In this document: in pieces, positions 42,191 to 54,220 of the stretch
How the letters are laid out: each line of letters opens with the position of its first letter
Numbering within the stretch: the stretch's first letter is position 1
Origin: Rhynchopus sp. YZ270_cl-10
Lineage: Eukaryota > Euglenozoa > Diplonemea > Diplonemida > Diplonemidae
Assembly: GCA_964035575.1 (NCBI GenBank)
Contig: OZ037875.1
Location: 1,392,681 to 1,456,680 of the forward strand
Direction of reading: 5' to 3'
Length of the DNA: 64,000 bases
Notes under the pieces: model-generated
Databases searched by the model: none
Seen by the model: only the letters and a program-made list of their open reading frames with translations
What the model was told of the DNA's origin: nothing
Translations under genes and position numbers: made by a program

Positions 42191-44183
42191 AAAAAAACCC
42201 AGAAAACCCGACTCAGCGAGAAAAAAAAAAAGCTAACTTAACCCCTGAAGTAGTGTGCGTAAAAAAAAAAAAAGTGCGCGCGCACGCTTTCCGAGTTATA
42301 CCATTAGCACCACCTTCCTTCGATTTAATCCCCAGTTTGTTCCTGTTGTGCCTTTCCTTTTCCAGCCCACCCCACCTGCAACATGCCATGGAAAAGTTCT
42401 TTTACAGGGGCTTCAGTGTGCAAATAATACATCATACCCATGCCAAACCAGTACCATAAAACCCTCATGCCGTGGTGTTCCGGTACGGATATTGTGTGCA
42501 AAGTTCCAGACACTTGTTTGATTCCTCGCAACATACAGAGGAGGACCTGGAATTGTAGACTTGCGAATTTACAAGACTATGCAGATTGTCGTTCAGTGGA
42601 AACTTTTCTTTTGTAAAAAATTGAGGTGGAAGCGTTCGAGACCCCCTGTGAGGATTGTAATAATTTTGTTCTCTCTGTTCATTTGTTTTCGTGTTTTCTG
42701 TTATCTGTTATCCGTTTTGTTCTTTAGCAAGCACTTCTCTAGAGTGGATGTCGTGCCTGCGCTTCATATGTTTTGAGGCTATTAATTATTCGTTCCGTCA
42801 GATCTGTTTTATTTTTACACCTACCTGAGGTCCCAGAGGAGCACCTTGCATTACATTGCTCTCAAACTGCACACAATTTAACACAATAATTTGCAGTCAA
42901 TTTCTTTCAAAAATTTCAAACCCCTACAGCCCAGCTCCCTCCCTACCCACAAGGTATTTCCTATTAGTATGTCACCTCCCACCGATTTATGTTTTGACGT
43001 TCACAGTTTTACCTCCTCTCGAGTGAAGAAAGCAAGGACAATGAGTACGTTTGCCCGTATTCCTTACCGTGTCACTTCAATTCTAAAAACAAACCTCAGG
43101 TTTTTAGTCTTTACTATAGAGGTGTGTGCCACCCACACAACAACACAAAGGGCCATATTCTGTGCAAGAATTACCCTCACTAGGCATCAACTAACACCAC
43201 ATACACCCACCCCTCGAGTATGCCTAAACCACGGGTGCCGGTAACCGCATCGGAAGGGGTTACCATGAGTACACCTTCGGTTTTCTCTCTCCCCTTACTT
43301 CTTGTGGAACCCTCTGGAGGGCGAAAGTCTTGCTGAATTACTTCCGCCCACCTACAGGGTAAAACCCTTAAACACAAACATATGCGCGTACTTTTTTGTG
43401 TTTTTCTTTAAAACTGCGTCTACTCGCGTTCTGTATTCATGTTTTTTACTTTTACTTTTAACAACCAAAGAAGAAATAGTGGAGCACACTCTGGGGTGCT
43501 ACACTAATACAACCAAGTTTTCAAACAAGAAAACATCAAGTGAACACACCGTCCTGTTTGGGCACCAGAAGAAGACAATATGCAAGTATCCTGGTGACAC
43601 TTGTCCACAGTGTCACCCAACATTACTCAAAGAAAAAACGCGACACTTTTATTTTCAGGTCATTCTTCCAGGTTACCTTGTTGGAGGTGCAGACGCGCAG
43701 ACCGAGACGGACATGTTGCAGACACTCCTTTGCTATTGGTTCGCTCCAGCGAGAATGCCGAAGACTACTCGAATTGCGATTTTTCAAAAGAGAAAAACAA
43801 CAAAACCGTGTCATATCTGTCTCGTTGACAGTCAAAACCATGCTACTCCCCTTTATTTTACTTGGGGACTTTCTTCGTTTCTAGCTCCACTAGGAAAGCC
43901 AGATCCGTGATATCTGTGGTGTGTTTCTCTCCTTTTGGGAGTGGCTTACCATTACGGAGACACCTAACCATTTTCCCATTGCTACGGTTTTTTCACTGTG
44001 TGCGCAGCACCTTTCACCCTCAGGGAGGCCTTTACAGAGGGAGGAAGTGCCACAAAAGGGCCCAATTTAACATAAAGTCCAGCCCAGGACTTGGAAGGCA
44101 CACCGGGCCCTTTTTGATTTTACCCACTTTTATTCCTTTCATCACACCGCATCACGACAGATTTTTTTCTCACATCACACACA
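42191..44183. other. Gene-free region, 2 kb
   Basis: AT-rich with short spurious frames. A segment at about 43078-43145 resembles 49138-49205. A nested inverted repeat lies at 44054-44114 just before the GT61-like gene 2. No gene is supported. Confidence 0.5.
44054..44114 (+). promoter_or_regulatory. Nested inverted repeat upstream of GT61-like gene 2
   Basis: Outer arms AAAAGGGCCC (44054-44063) and GGGCCCTTTT (44105-44114) enclose inner arms AAGTCC (44075-44080) and GGACTT (44087-44092). It could fold as a stem-loop in the leader or bind a dimeric factor, about 70 bp before the start codon. The function is unknown. Confidence 0.35.
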
Positions 44184-45903
44184 ATGCCGCAGTGTTGTGT
44201 GAAATGCTTGCTGGTTGTGGTCACCTTTTTGAGCGTCACATGCGTCTCGCAATTCTCCACTGACCTGCCCTCAACACTTTCCATACGAAGAGCGGCTCCA
44301 CAGCCTCCAGTGCTCCACGAAGAAGAGGTTGGGACCGTGACCCTAAAGCAAGTTCATGAGCACTCTGGCAGCGACGCGGGGTCTGAGTCGTTCGACAACG
44401 TCAGAGGCAGCCTGGCGCTCAGTCAAGCAATACAAAAAGAAGACAACCCCAAAGAAGACACACATGAAAAATCAGCATCTTTGCTCAAACCTGAGCCGGC
44501 GAAGCCTGACACACCCGAGAACTCTACGGCAGGCAAGCCTCAGACCACAGATCTAAAGCCGTGCGGCCTGCTGGATCTGCCACATGCAAAGATCACAGAA
44601 ATACAGCCCTTTTTCCACAGCATCACAGGTACCATCTGTTTACACTCAAACAAAGGCGAAGTGCTGTTGGTCGGCAACGGGAACGAGTCTCTCCCTTTGG
44701 TGCGTGAGGACCGTTTGGATGACTATCCCTTCCGCGCGCAATGGATACGTCCTGGACACATACCGGCCGAGGCAGAGGTCGTGCAGGGACGCGTGCTATG
44801 GGTATTTAACAGTTTTGGACGTCAAAACCACTTCGGTCACTGGGTGCTGTACTTTGCTGTCGCATACCTCACTGCACTGAACGAGCACCTCACGGCCGCG
44901 GAGCGGGAACTATTAGATGTGACAGTTACGGAGCTGAAGAAGGGATATGTGAACCAGTTCAGTTCTGTGCTGGTGCCGAATGCCAATGTGCATCTGGTGC
45001 CGAACAAAACAGTTTGCTACACGAAGGCCTACGCAGGTATTCCCTCGTGGGAGAACACTGTGTGGTCCGCCACGCCTGACCCGCTCTTCGATGTCAAAGG
45101 ACATATCTATTACCACGAGCTCCGCAAGCGGCTGTGGCAGTACGACAATCGCGTTTACGGTGCCCTTGCTACCCCTCAAGGGCGCGGTGACAGGCTGCGT
45201 TTAGCTTTGACGTACCGCAGGAAACCAGCACCCGGCAGCTTCGGGAGGAACATCACGAACATAGACGTGTTGGTGGAGGGCTTGCAGAACCACACTGACT
45301 TCCAGTCTGTGGAGCCAATTCCAGTTGACTGGGTCGACTACCCTATGGCGGAACAGTTTAAGTTGGCGCGGAGCCTGGACATGATTTTCGGCTGCCATGG
45401 GAACAATCTCATATGGCAGCTCGTGATGAGGCCTGAGAGTGTCATCCTCGAGGTGTTCCCACACGGCATGCGTCTCAACATAACAGGTGTGAACATTGGG
45501 ATGGCAAACAGGCACCGTCCGCACCTGACTGATATTATAAGGAAGGAGCAGTTCATGCCTTACATTGGCTCACGACTGAATCACACACATGTGCTGTGGG
45601 TGTCGCAGAACAGGAACAACTCAGAACTCGCACCGCGTAGCGAGTGGAAACGTTTGGATACTCATGCCTTGCATGTGTGTAAGGGTCAATCCAAAACTAG
45701 TTGGAAGTGCGCACACCTCGAAATGCCTCCGCGGATTTTCTTTGCTATGGTCAGGACCGGCATGGAGTCCGTGGATCAGTACACGGGGGAGATGTGGCCT
45801 GGCGAAGGATACCTGAATAAAACAATCGTATGTGGTTCACTACACTATTACCCCTCCTCCATCTCACCTCCTTCCCACACAGAACATGCTTGACCCGATG
45901 TAG
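44184..45903 (+). CDS. GT61-like glycosyltransferase 2 (secretory), two exons
   Basis: Exons 44184-45827 and 45883-45903 give 554 aa; start in CACAATG context. A Cys-containing signal or anchor segment (CLLVVVTFLSVTCVS) precedes a charged stem of about 110 residues. The catalytic part has FGRQNHFGHWVLYFAVAYL, GIPSWENTVW, FGRNITNIDVLVEGL and MIFGCHGNNLIWQLVMRP, the GT61 His-Gly block, followed by VILEVFPHG. The C-terminal part has CKGQSKTSWKCAH, conserved with its neighbour. A Golgi transferase role is inferred; the sugar is unknown. The last exon encodes NMLDPM only. The next gene downstream (46579-48347) is its closest paralogue in the window, a tandem pair. Confidence 0.8.
45828..45882 (+). 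other. Terminal phase-0 intron of GT61-like gene 2
   Basis: The 55-bp intron has donor GTATGTGG, a strong pyrimidine tract and acceptor CACACAG. It leaves six codons in the last exon before TAG. Reading through would replace the ending with an unrelated Ser/Tyr-rich tail to 45893. Confidence 0.65.
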
Positions 45904-46578
45904 TGGATTAAAATATTGAACGTTTAGATTTAGTGCGGAGAGTAGTTTTGTTTCTCTTTAGTTCAGGTTTATCTTTGCTGCGTTTTCCCGATGTTTTCCC
46001 GACGTTGCGTGCAAAAAACCGACTTTGAGGTGACCACTGGTAAGGCGGGTATCTCATTTGTCTTTTTGCGTCTTTCATTTACACTTTTCGTCCTTTTAAC
46101 TAACGCCATGACAAGTCACCCTCAACAGAAAGGTGCTTGCCAAACAAAAGGAAGTTTCCCAGCATTTGCCGTTTTTGTATTTGTTAAGTTTTAATCGTTG
46201 AAACAAAAAATACCAACCCCTCCCTCTTTTGACGTTGCTGGTGGGGGACATTCCACCCATCCCCGACCCCCTCCTGCCCACCCAACCAGTACCGATCATA
46301 TATGACTGGAATATTTTCAGACGTTCCTCTCCTATTTTGTTGGTCATGTTTGACCGGCTTTTTCCTTAGATTCAGCACTGCTCTTGGAACATTCTACTCT
46401 GTAATTTCACCATAGCTTTAGTTCCGCCTACCTACATTTCTTAAATTACTCAAATAAGCCCCATTCTGTACGTTGTTGGGTATTTAAGAAAGGATGATAT
46501 GTTCCACCCTTGTCACTCTCCTCCCCTCTTTCCTCCCCATCAACCTTCTCCAGATATTAAACACAAAATCACAGAACG
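45904..46578. other. Intergenic region with possible TATA box
   Basis: About 675 bp. GGTATTTAAG near 46480-46489 lies about 90 bp before the GT61-like gene 3 start and could be its TATA element; it is followed by a C/T-rich tract (CTCCTCCCCTCTTTCCTCC). No gene is supported. Confidence 0.45.
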
Positions 46579-48347
46579 ATGAACGTAAGCTGGGAGCGAT
46601 GCCTTCTGGTCCTTCTTCTACTCTTCTGCACAGCCTCGCAGCTGGGGTTTAAAGTGGTTCGGCAGAAAGGCGTGAGCTCTGCCGCCATTAACTTGCAGAC
46701 ACTAAGCGAGGTTCTCGAACAGGAGGCTCAAGCCAAGCGACTGCACCTTCTTCAAGCGCTCGAGGCGAGGGATGTGGACATTCTGAGGAATGACACTGCA
46801 CTAATCTCCTTGCTCTTGGGCAACCGCACGACTCCCAACGCTAGCCCCCCCGCTCCCCCTGAGGGCAAACCCGACTCTGTGTCTGAACCACCTCGGACCT
46901 CCTTTTTAAATCTCCCGCACAGTAAGTTCACTGCAATGGAACCGTTTTTTTACAATGTGACTGGAGCAGTGTGCATTCGCTCTGAAACAGGCGGGGTGCT
47001 CATCATTGGTGAACCCAACGAGACTTATCCCCTCATGCGCGAAGACTGGCTTGTTGATGTTCCACTACAGTCCCAATGGACCAAATCTGAGCACATCCCT
47101 GCCGACGCTGAGATTGTTCGAGGACGTACCCTTTGGCTTTTCAACACTCTTGGCAGGCAAAACCACTTTGGGCATTGGCTTCTTTACTTTGCTGTAGCTT
47201 TTATTACTATACAAAATGAGTATTTTACTGCTGCAGAGCGGGCGACAATGGATATCACTATCTTCGAATTCAAGCCTGGCTATGTCAATCAATTTGCCCC
47301 TATGATTATAGACGATCCACACCGCATTGTACCCAACAGAACGCTCTGTTATGAGCAGGCTTATGCGGGCATACCTTCCTGGGAATACGATATGTTCGCG
47401 GCAGAGTCAGTCAACACCGCGCATCCTCTCTTTGATGGGAAAGGTGATGTCTACTATCATGAGTTCCGGAGACGTCTCTGGCTGCATGACAGCAAGGTCA
47501 ACGGCGCTCCTGCCACCCCCGCAGAACGGCAGGGAAAGATCATCCTTGCACTGACATACCGTCGAAACAAAGCACCCGGAGCGTCATTTGGTCGCAATAT
47601 CACCAACGTCGCAGTTCTTATGGATAATATGCAGACCCACCCAGACTTCGTTGACACCTTATCACCCATGGCGCTTGACTGGCTTGATTATCCTATGGCA
47701 AAACAAATGGAGATTGCACGGACATTAGATATTATCGCAGGATGCCATGGGAATAATTTGATGTGGCAGGCAATCATGAAACCTGGAGGCGTAGTGATAG
47801 AGCTGTTTCCACATGGCATGGTGTTGAATTTGACTGGAGTGAATACGGGGAACTCTCCGGTACCGAAGACGATCAATCCGTTTGCGGCGAAGTTGCGGAA
47901 GCAGGCAGGGTATGCGGACTTAGTAAGGCGGAACCAGTTTATGCCGTATTTGTCAGCGCGTTTCAACCACACGCATCTGCTCTGGACATCGCAGGAGCGG
48001 AACAACTCCAACCTCGCCCCTCGGAGAGAATGGAAGAATCTAGACCACCACGCCCACCATGTGTGCTCAGGACGCTCCAAAATGAGCTGGAAATGCGCAC
48101 ACCTCACAATGCCTCCTCGAATCTTCAATGCGATGGTACGCTGTGGCATGCACTCAATAGGAAAGTTTTCAGGAATTTCCGAAATTGGGGAAGGTTTTAT
48201 CCGTCGGTTTGAGGTATGCTTTGTTCCAAGATTATTTATCCAAAAAAGACTGCGGGGGGAGGAGGGGACAGAACCGCTTCGGGAAAATGAATGAAACTCC
48301 ATTTGGTTTTTCTTCTAAAGGGTGGACTAGCCTACTCCTCATGTTAA
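46579..48347 (+). CDS. GT61-like glycosyltransferase 3 (secretory), probably two exons
   Basis: Exon 1 is 46579-48213 (545 aa). A signal/anchor (CLLVLLLLFCTASQLGF) precedes a helical stem with Glu/Ala/Leu runs. The catalytic part has FNTLGRQNHFGHWLLYFAVAF, GIPSWEYDMF, FGRNITNVAVLMDNM and IAGCHGNNLMWQAIMKPGG. The C-terminal CSGRSKMSWKCAH matches GT61-like gene 2. The donor GTATGCTT at 48214 sits at the position of the paralogue's terminal intron. The best acceptor is TTCTTCTAAAG at 48320 (107-bp intron), giving an end of GGLAYSSC and TAA at 48347; a purine-rich alternative at 48271 gives NRFGKMNETPFGF and continues to a TAA near 48366. Unspliced, the frame ends at 48294. Codon use is clearly more AT-rich at third positions than in the paralogues. 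Confidence 0.75.
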
Positions 48348-50375
48348 TTTGTGCAAAAATTAAATAAAACAGAACGTTTACGACCCGATGTGACCAGATC
48401 TGCCGTGATGCGCATGCAAGCCTGAGAAAATAGTGTTTTGGGTGGGGGGTCTGCTTTTGCCTTTGCCACTTTATTTGTTCTTCGTTTTTGTTGTCTGAAT
48501 GACTTGAAAGAGAGGATGTCCAGTTTCCACGTTGTAGTTTACACACATTTGATGGAATTATAAAAGAAACATTCTATTCTTTTGGTCTTTTTTAACCAGA
48601 AGCTCGTCGGCGACTCGCCAAGCTTCACACCTTTTTTTGTTTTTAAAAATTTAACCTATTGCCGATTAGAAGTTGTCGAAGCATCTCTTTGATTGTTTAG
48701 TTTTCAGTTTTCAGTGATTTTTTCTTTTCTGTTCACTCGATTAGAAAATATACAGTAACAACGGCAATATCGTGTATACCCTCCTAAGCTCCAACAAACC
48801 CTAACTGTTTTTGCTGCACCTTCCTATACTTTTGGTTTAGATGACTGAGCACGTGTGATGCAAAGTACTAACATTTTCTTTGTCTTCTTTTGGGAAAGGT
48901 GTTAAGGCAGAACAATCACGCTACCCTTCGTCCCCCTCGGTGGTTCCCACGCCAACCCAGCATCAGTCTAAGTAACCCTCTACTAACATTTTAATTTTTT
49001 CTCTCGGAAAAACTCGCCAACGCCAATGCCCCCTCCCCCTCCCCACCTTGCACTATGTTTCTCTTGTGTGGTTGACGTGGAGGCCATTCTTTATTGCTAC
49101 AGCGATGAATCAAAACCAAAGCTGTCAAAAAAAAGAAAATCTATCCTAAAAAACCTTAGTTTTTTAGTCTTTACTATAGAAATGTGCGCCACCCCTCCCC
49201 CCACACACCCTCACCATATCCAGGGGGGATTTGACCAAAAAATCGATTTTTTTAAATAAATAGTTGCTCTTCCAAAAGTGAATTTTTTGGGCTTAACGTG
49301 TTGTTTGGGGGTATTGAGGCCCAAAAAAAAAATTTAAGACAGTCCTGTTCAAAAAATGGACTGCCAAATGACATGTGGCATTCGGCCAAAAATCAGCTTT
49401 TTTGGTCATTTTTACCTTGTAAAACATGACACTTGTGGCATGCTTCCCAGCACAGGAAAGTGCATTGAAAAACCTGAAAAAACACATGTAATATGTGATG
49501 GTCAAAAGTGCAAGATTCCTTCGTTAATGAACTTTTTGAGTACCAGTTATACCTGGGGAATATGGTCAGATCACTCTTTTGACCATCTGGCGTTTACCAC
49601 AAAAACACCACTTTTTAACAGGCCACTTTTCACCTGAAAAGCCAGTTCATGAAGGCACAAGTGAAGTTTTTTTGTACACGTTACCGTGAGCGGGCGCGCG
49701 AAGCGCGCACGCGAACGCCCCGTGGGAAGCGAATAGCGGACCACCTGCCCAGTGCGTGAGGTGCTTACAAAAAAAACCACCTGAAAAAAAAGTGTCATCA
49801 CCTTTCCATGGAAGTGTCACAAGAACGACAGGTTTTTTAGCCCGTCACCAAATTTTATCTCCTGATATAAATAAACTCAAGCCCACGTGGCACAACACAC
49901 CAACGTGTCCACTGCAGAGGCTGAGGCCTGCGAACTGAATCAGAGAGGGAGGAAACTGGCGTCCGAGATTGCAGGACTCCGCAGTTTGCTGTGGGACCCT
50001 AGTTGGACTACCGGAGTGTTGACAACATTAGACGAAAAGTCTAATCTCTTTAGTTTTCCTCCAACAAAGCATGATGTTGCAGTAGCCAACTTGAAGTGGA
50101 GACGGTATGACGCTACAAGAAGGTGGGAGGCGGACAGCGAGGACAGCAACTTTGCGATGTGGGGGTGAAGGCGCGCCTGCTTCTGACGATGTGCATCCAC
50201 GACTGCAGCAGTCACAGATTGTCCAGCATCACACTTTAAGAGGAAGAGTCAGGGTTTCTTCAGTGAGCCATCTCCAAGGCACACCTCACTGTCAAGCCAG
50301 GCCAGTTTCAGGACAAGAACCTTTCCATCCAAGTACACACCATCCTTCCTCACACACAGATTATGTCCTGTTACA
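48348..50375. other. Gene-free region, 2 kb
   Basis: A TTAAATAAAAC 3' signal (about 48360) follows GT61-like gene 3. The rest is AT-rich with homopolymers, a segment at 49138-49205 shared with 43078-43145, and a GC-rich self-complementary patch (GAGCGGGCGCGCGAAGCGCG) at about 49688-49707. Short frames exist but none shows a recognisable domain. Confidence 0.5.
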
Positions 50376-50704
50376 GCATCCTTGCACAGCATCCTTGCAC
50401 AGCATCCTTGCACAGCATCCTTGCACAGCATCCTTGCACAGCATCCTTGCACAGCATCCTTGCACAGCATCCTTGCACAGCATCCTTGCACAGCATCCTT
50501 GCACAGCATCCTTGCACAGCATCCTTGCACAGCATCCTTGCACAGCATCCTTGCACAGCATCCTTGCACAGCATCCTTGCACAGCATCCTTGCACAGCAT
50601 CCTTGCACAGCATCCTTGCACAGCATCCTTGCACAGCATCCTTGCACAGCATCCTTGCACAGCATCCTTGCACAGCATCCTTGCACAGCATCCTTGCACA
50701 GCAT
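50376..50704. repeat. 13-bp minisatellite (CAGCATCCTTGCA), about 25 copies
   Basis: Near-perfect tandem units. Because 13 is not a multiple of three, all frames stay open and give an artefactual HPCTASLHSILAQ repeat on one strand and MLCKDAVQGCCAR on the other. Two further units lie at about 52718-52743, next to the 8-bp array. Confidence 0.95.
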
Positions 50705-51867
50705 TTTTTTAGGGGTTCATTTTTTTTTACACAAAAAACTATGTTAAGACGAAATCCTACCGATGTGCCTACATGGGGCGTCCCCCGTCAGTAGTGCGCC
50801 AGATGAGGGGCACAAAGCGAAATGCGAAGGGGAGACAGAGCGGAGGAAGGAAGGGGAAAAAGGGGAATAAAAAGAATTAGAGAGTTAGAGAGTTAGAGGG
50901 TGAGAGTGTGTGTGTAGAAGCGTGTAGAGAATGACAGTTTGCCCCATGTTTATTTTTAACCCTTTTTATTTTGTGTTTTTGGTTCTTTTCATCCTTTGGG
51001 GTTTGCCCCCCCTTTCCCCCCTTTCCGCCCCCCTTCCTATTTGTTAATATTTTTGGTTGGCTGCTGGCTAGGACGGGTCTACCCCAGCGACGGCCCTTAC
51101 CCCTTGGACGAGGCTCTGAGGGTAGAGGGCAGTCTCGGAGTAAGACCTGTCTAAGAGCCAGGCCAGTGGCATCAGGAGCCATTGGGCCACTTTTATAGAT
51201 TGTGCAGTAGAGTAGAGTTTGTACAGAACTCTTGTCCTTTGAGTTCCTTTTTTCACTCCTTTAGTTTTTCATTTTTACCTTGTGAAGGTCAATTTCAATT
51301 TTTCATTTTTCAAAACCACCACAGGTAAGCACGAGACCCACCATTGTTGTTGTTGATTTTGTTGTGCGTTATTGTTGTTTTCCCCTTTGGGTGTCAGTCA
51401 GTCGGGTCAGGTCACACTTACTGAAGTTCTCAAAAATTTTCACCAAAAAGAAAACTACTAAAAAGATTATGGAACTTCCTTTTTATTTGTTTGTGTGTTA
51501 CAGAGGAAACGGCTCACTCAATCCCCTCCTTCTCCTCCCCTCCCCTCCCCAAGACAAAGCAAAATAAAACTACACCGGTAGACAGAGCAACCCTCCCGTC
51601 CCATCCCCTCCCCTTTTCCTTTTGGGAAAAATTGCACTCACATACTACCCTTTTGCTTATTTGCAGGGAAGTGTTGGTTGTAGTTGTCCCACATGCTTTC
51701 TATTTTAGTGCCACTAACTGTGTTTTCAGGCACTGTCTTGCCAGTACAATAGTAAAGTGCCCTTGTCTGGACATCTAGCTGTTTACATACTCGCTTGACT
51801 AGTAAGTACCCCCTCTGTCACTGGATGTAGATAAAAAAAGCGAGCCTAGGGCTAAGTTGAACAACAC

Positions 51868-51904
<37 letters not shown>

Positions 51905-52464
51905 AAAAAAATAAAAAAAAAAGAGGTTCGCTGTTCAAGTAAAACCTACCCTGGTCATCCTCTGCCTGTCTTGGTTTCTGTCGTGATTGTTTGTGTTTGT
52001 GGGCGGGATCAGATGGGTGGAGGGTGTTTACTTTGTGTTTAGCTCGGAGAAGTGGCTTACCCGCCCACTCTCTGTTATTTATTCAGTGTCATTTTTTCAT
52101 TCATCCCCAAAGTTTGTAGACAGAGTCAAGACCACCTTGGCCAAAAGGGTTTTTTCACCACACTTTTCTTTTGCTTCCATTCGTGGAAGCGTTTGCTTTT
52201 CTTCTGTTCCTGGCCTGACGTGTGTTCAACAGGTGTGCTATTTTTACCAAGTGGAATCCATTTTTCTTTTTCCAGGGGAGGCACTAAAACAAACCATTCT
52301 GCAGACAACAAAGCAAAGGCAATGTGTTTTTTATTCTCCCTTCCCTTCTTTTAAGTAAGGAGGATTAGGTCTTCTTTTTTTCCTTTTTTTGCCCCAGAAG
52401 TGTGACGCCTGTGTATTCAAATTGATCAAAAAGAATAAAAAACAAACACATAATGCAGTTTCTT
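50705..52464. other. Gene-free region with long poly(A) tract
   Basis: About 1.75 kb. The main feature is an A-rich run of about 55 bases at 51869-51923, which could be the tail of a retroposed sequence, and a homopyrimidine/purine stretch at 51000-51040. No gene is supported. Confidence 0.5.
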
Positions 52465-52519
52465 GTTTTGTATAAAACTCTGTTGGCTCTACCGTACTCT
52501 TCGCCCGCCTTTTATACAA

Positions 52520-52684
52520 AACTTGAAACACAGACCATTTTTGGTCATCATTTTTTCCTTTTCATTTTTCCATTTCCTTTTTCCTTTTCCATTTCCTGTT
52601 CATTTTATTGTCTTTATTGTCTTCTCCATTTCTTCCTTTTTCCTTTCTATTCTCATAAAAAACTAGTCCAAGTACAAAAAAGAG

Positions 52685-52717
<33 letters not shown>
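52520..52717 (+). repeat. Dispersed repeat, copy 1, ending in poly(A)
   Basis: Contains GGTCATCATTTTTTCC, CCTGTTCATTTTATTGTC and TCTCATAAAAAACTAGTCC, shared in order with 56887-57197 and 58520-58827 though more diverged. It ends in a run of about 33 A residues and is directly followed by 13-bp and 8-bp minisatellite units. Confidence 0.75.
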
Positions 52718-52743
52718 AGCATCCTTGCACAGCATCCTTGCAC

Positions 52744-52976
52744 AAACCCGCAAACCCGCAAACCCGCAAACCCGCAAACCCGCAAACCCGCAAACCCGCA
52801 AACCCGCAAACCCGCAAACCCGCAAACCCGCAAACCCGCAAACCCGCAAACCCGCAAACCCGCAAACCCGCAAACCCGCAAACCCGCAAACCCGCAAACC
52901 CGCAAACCCGCAAACCCGCAAACCCGCAAACCCGTAAACCCGCAAACCCGCAAACCCGCAAACCCGCAAACCCGCA
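52744..52976. repeat. 8-bp minisatellite (AAACCCGC), about 29 copies
   Basis: Almost perfect array with one AAACCCGT variant near 52930. Same unit and strand as the large array at 63160-64000. The G-rich strand (GCGGGTTT) has a GGG every 8 bases and could form G-quadruplexes. Confidence 0.95.
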
Positions 52977-52997
52977 CAAGAAGGAAGCTCGCTAATA

Positions 52998-54220
52998 TGT
53001 GGCCGGCTGGTGTGGTTATGAGGCTACACCACTATTTTGTGTTGATGCGATTAAGGTATGAGTAATGATATGTAAACACGTAATGTAACCTAAAATTTAA
53101 TGGCAAAGCTGAATGCCACTGAAAAGCATGCATGAGGCATGATGGGGTGGGTATGAGGCATTTTGCTCCGCCGTGAATACTGCTGGCATGAGTGATTACT
53201 ATGTACAGAGTAATATATTATTATTCCGCAATTTATAGGAACGTGTCATAAACTGTAGCAAGATGGTATGGTTTAGAGGTATTTTGGTCTGCAGATTATT
53301 TATGGCAGGATTTGGGCGCTAATAACAACTGATTTGAATAAATAATGCTAAAAACAGCAGGTTTGTGTAGTTGAGAGGCTATTTGGCTCCGCAGAGAATA
53401 TTGACTGCAATAGACTGGTGTGGCCGCAAACCCAAAAAGATTACGGAAATAAGCTTGCTAAAATGTGGCAGGATGGTTTGGTAGTGAGGCATATGGCTAC
53501 TCCACGAACGTGTTTAACTGTCTTCATAAGATGTAATATTCCGCAAACGCTGGCACAAACTGCATTCAATATTATGAATGGTCAACATGAAAGGGCAATG
53601 AATGTCATGCAAAATGACGCCGGATGGTGTGGGTTAGAGGCAGGTTGCTCTTCTGAGAATTATTTGCTGTTGGAATGACTGATACTTATAGTATTAGATT
53701 ACAATAAAGCTCCCTGAAGTGTAGCAGCCTTTAGTCACATTTAGCTACTGATTAGAAAAAATTCTGCTAAATATAGCAGGTTCGTGTTGTTGAGGATATT
53801 TTGCTCTGCAGCTAATGTTGACTGCTGCCACATAACAGACTGATTCTGTGCTTGTGAAGCTATTTGGCTCTGAGACACAATATCACTCATATGTGAGAAG
53901 TAATCACGAAAAGTTACACCAGTGCTAATAATATGGTGGTTTTCTGGTCCACACAAAACACCAAAATCATGTAAATACTGATGCATGTTCAAAAAGTTTT
54001 TCAAGCTCACTTTAATGTGCCCAGCTGGTATTTGAGAGATATTCTGCTGAAATAATTCAGCTGTGAAGAAAGCTCGGAAGTATATTTAATGGTATGGGTG
54101 TGAAGCTAATTTGTTCAGGAAATAATATTTGGAAGAATGTTAGAATGTTAGAATACATGGCAGGATGAAGTCGTTTTAAAGATATGTAGCTCCGACATAC
54201 TTATAATTCGTATATTTCAG
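52998..54220. repeat. Degenerate repeat family (GCAGGATGGTGTGG...GAGGCTATTTGGCTC), about 11 units
   Basis: Related segments recur about every 75-155 bp, starting near 53003, 53132, 53257, 53352, 53463, 53610, 53768, 53840, 54010, 54080 and 54158. The shared order is GGC(A/C)GG, TGGTxTGGTT, GAGGC, TTxGGCTCxGC, AATATT. The spacers are AT-rich and unalike. The first unit (GGCCGGCTGGTGTGGTT) resembles the GC-rich satellite at 56100-58500. No protein gene is supported. Confidence 0.6.

Noticed and set aside
50376-50704. Possible CRISPR array
   Set aside because: Units are 13 bp and contiguous without spacers, and the window is eukaryotic.
50249-50794. Open frames over the 13-bp repeat on both strands
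   Set aside because: All frames stay open because the unit has no stop and is not a multiple of three; the peptides are simple translations of a minisatellite.
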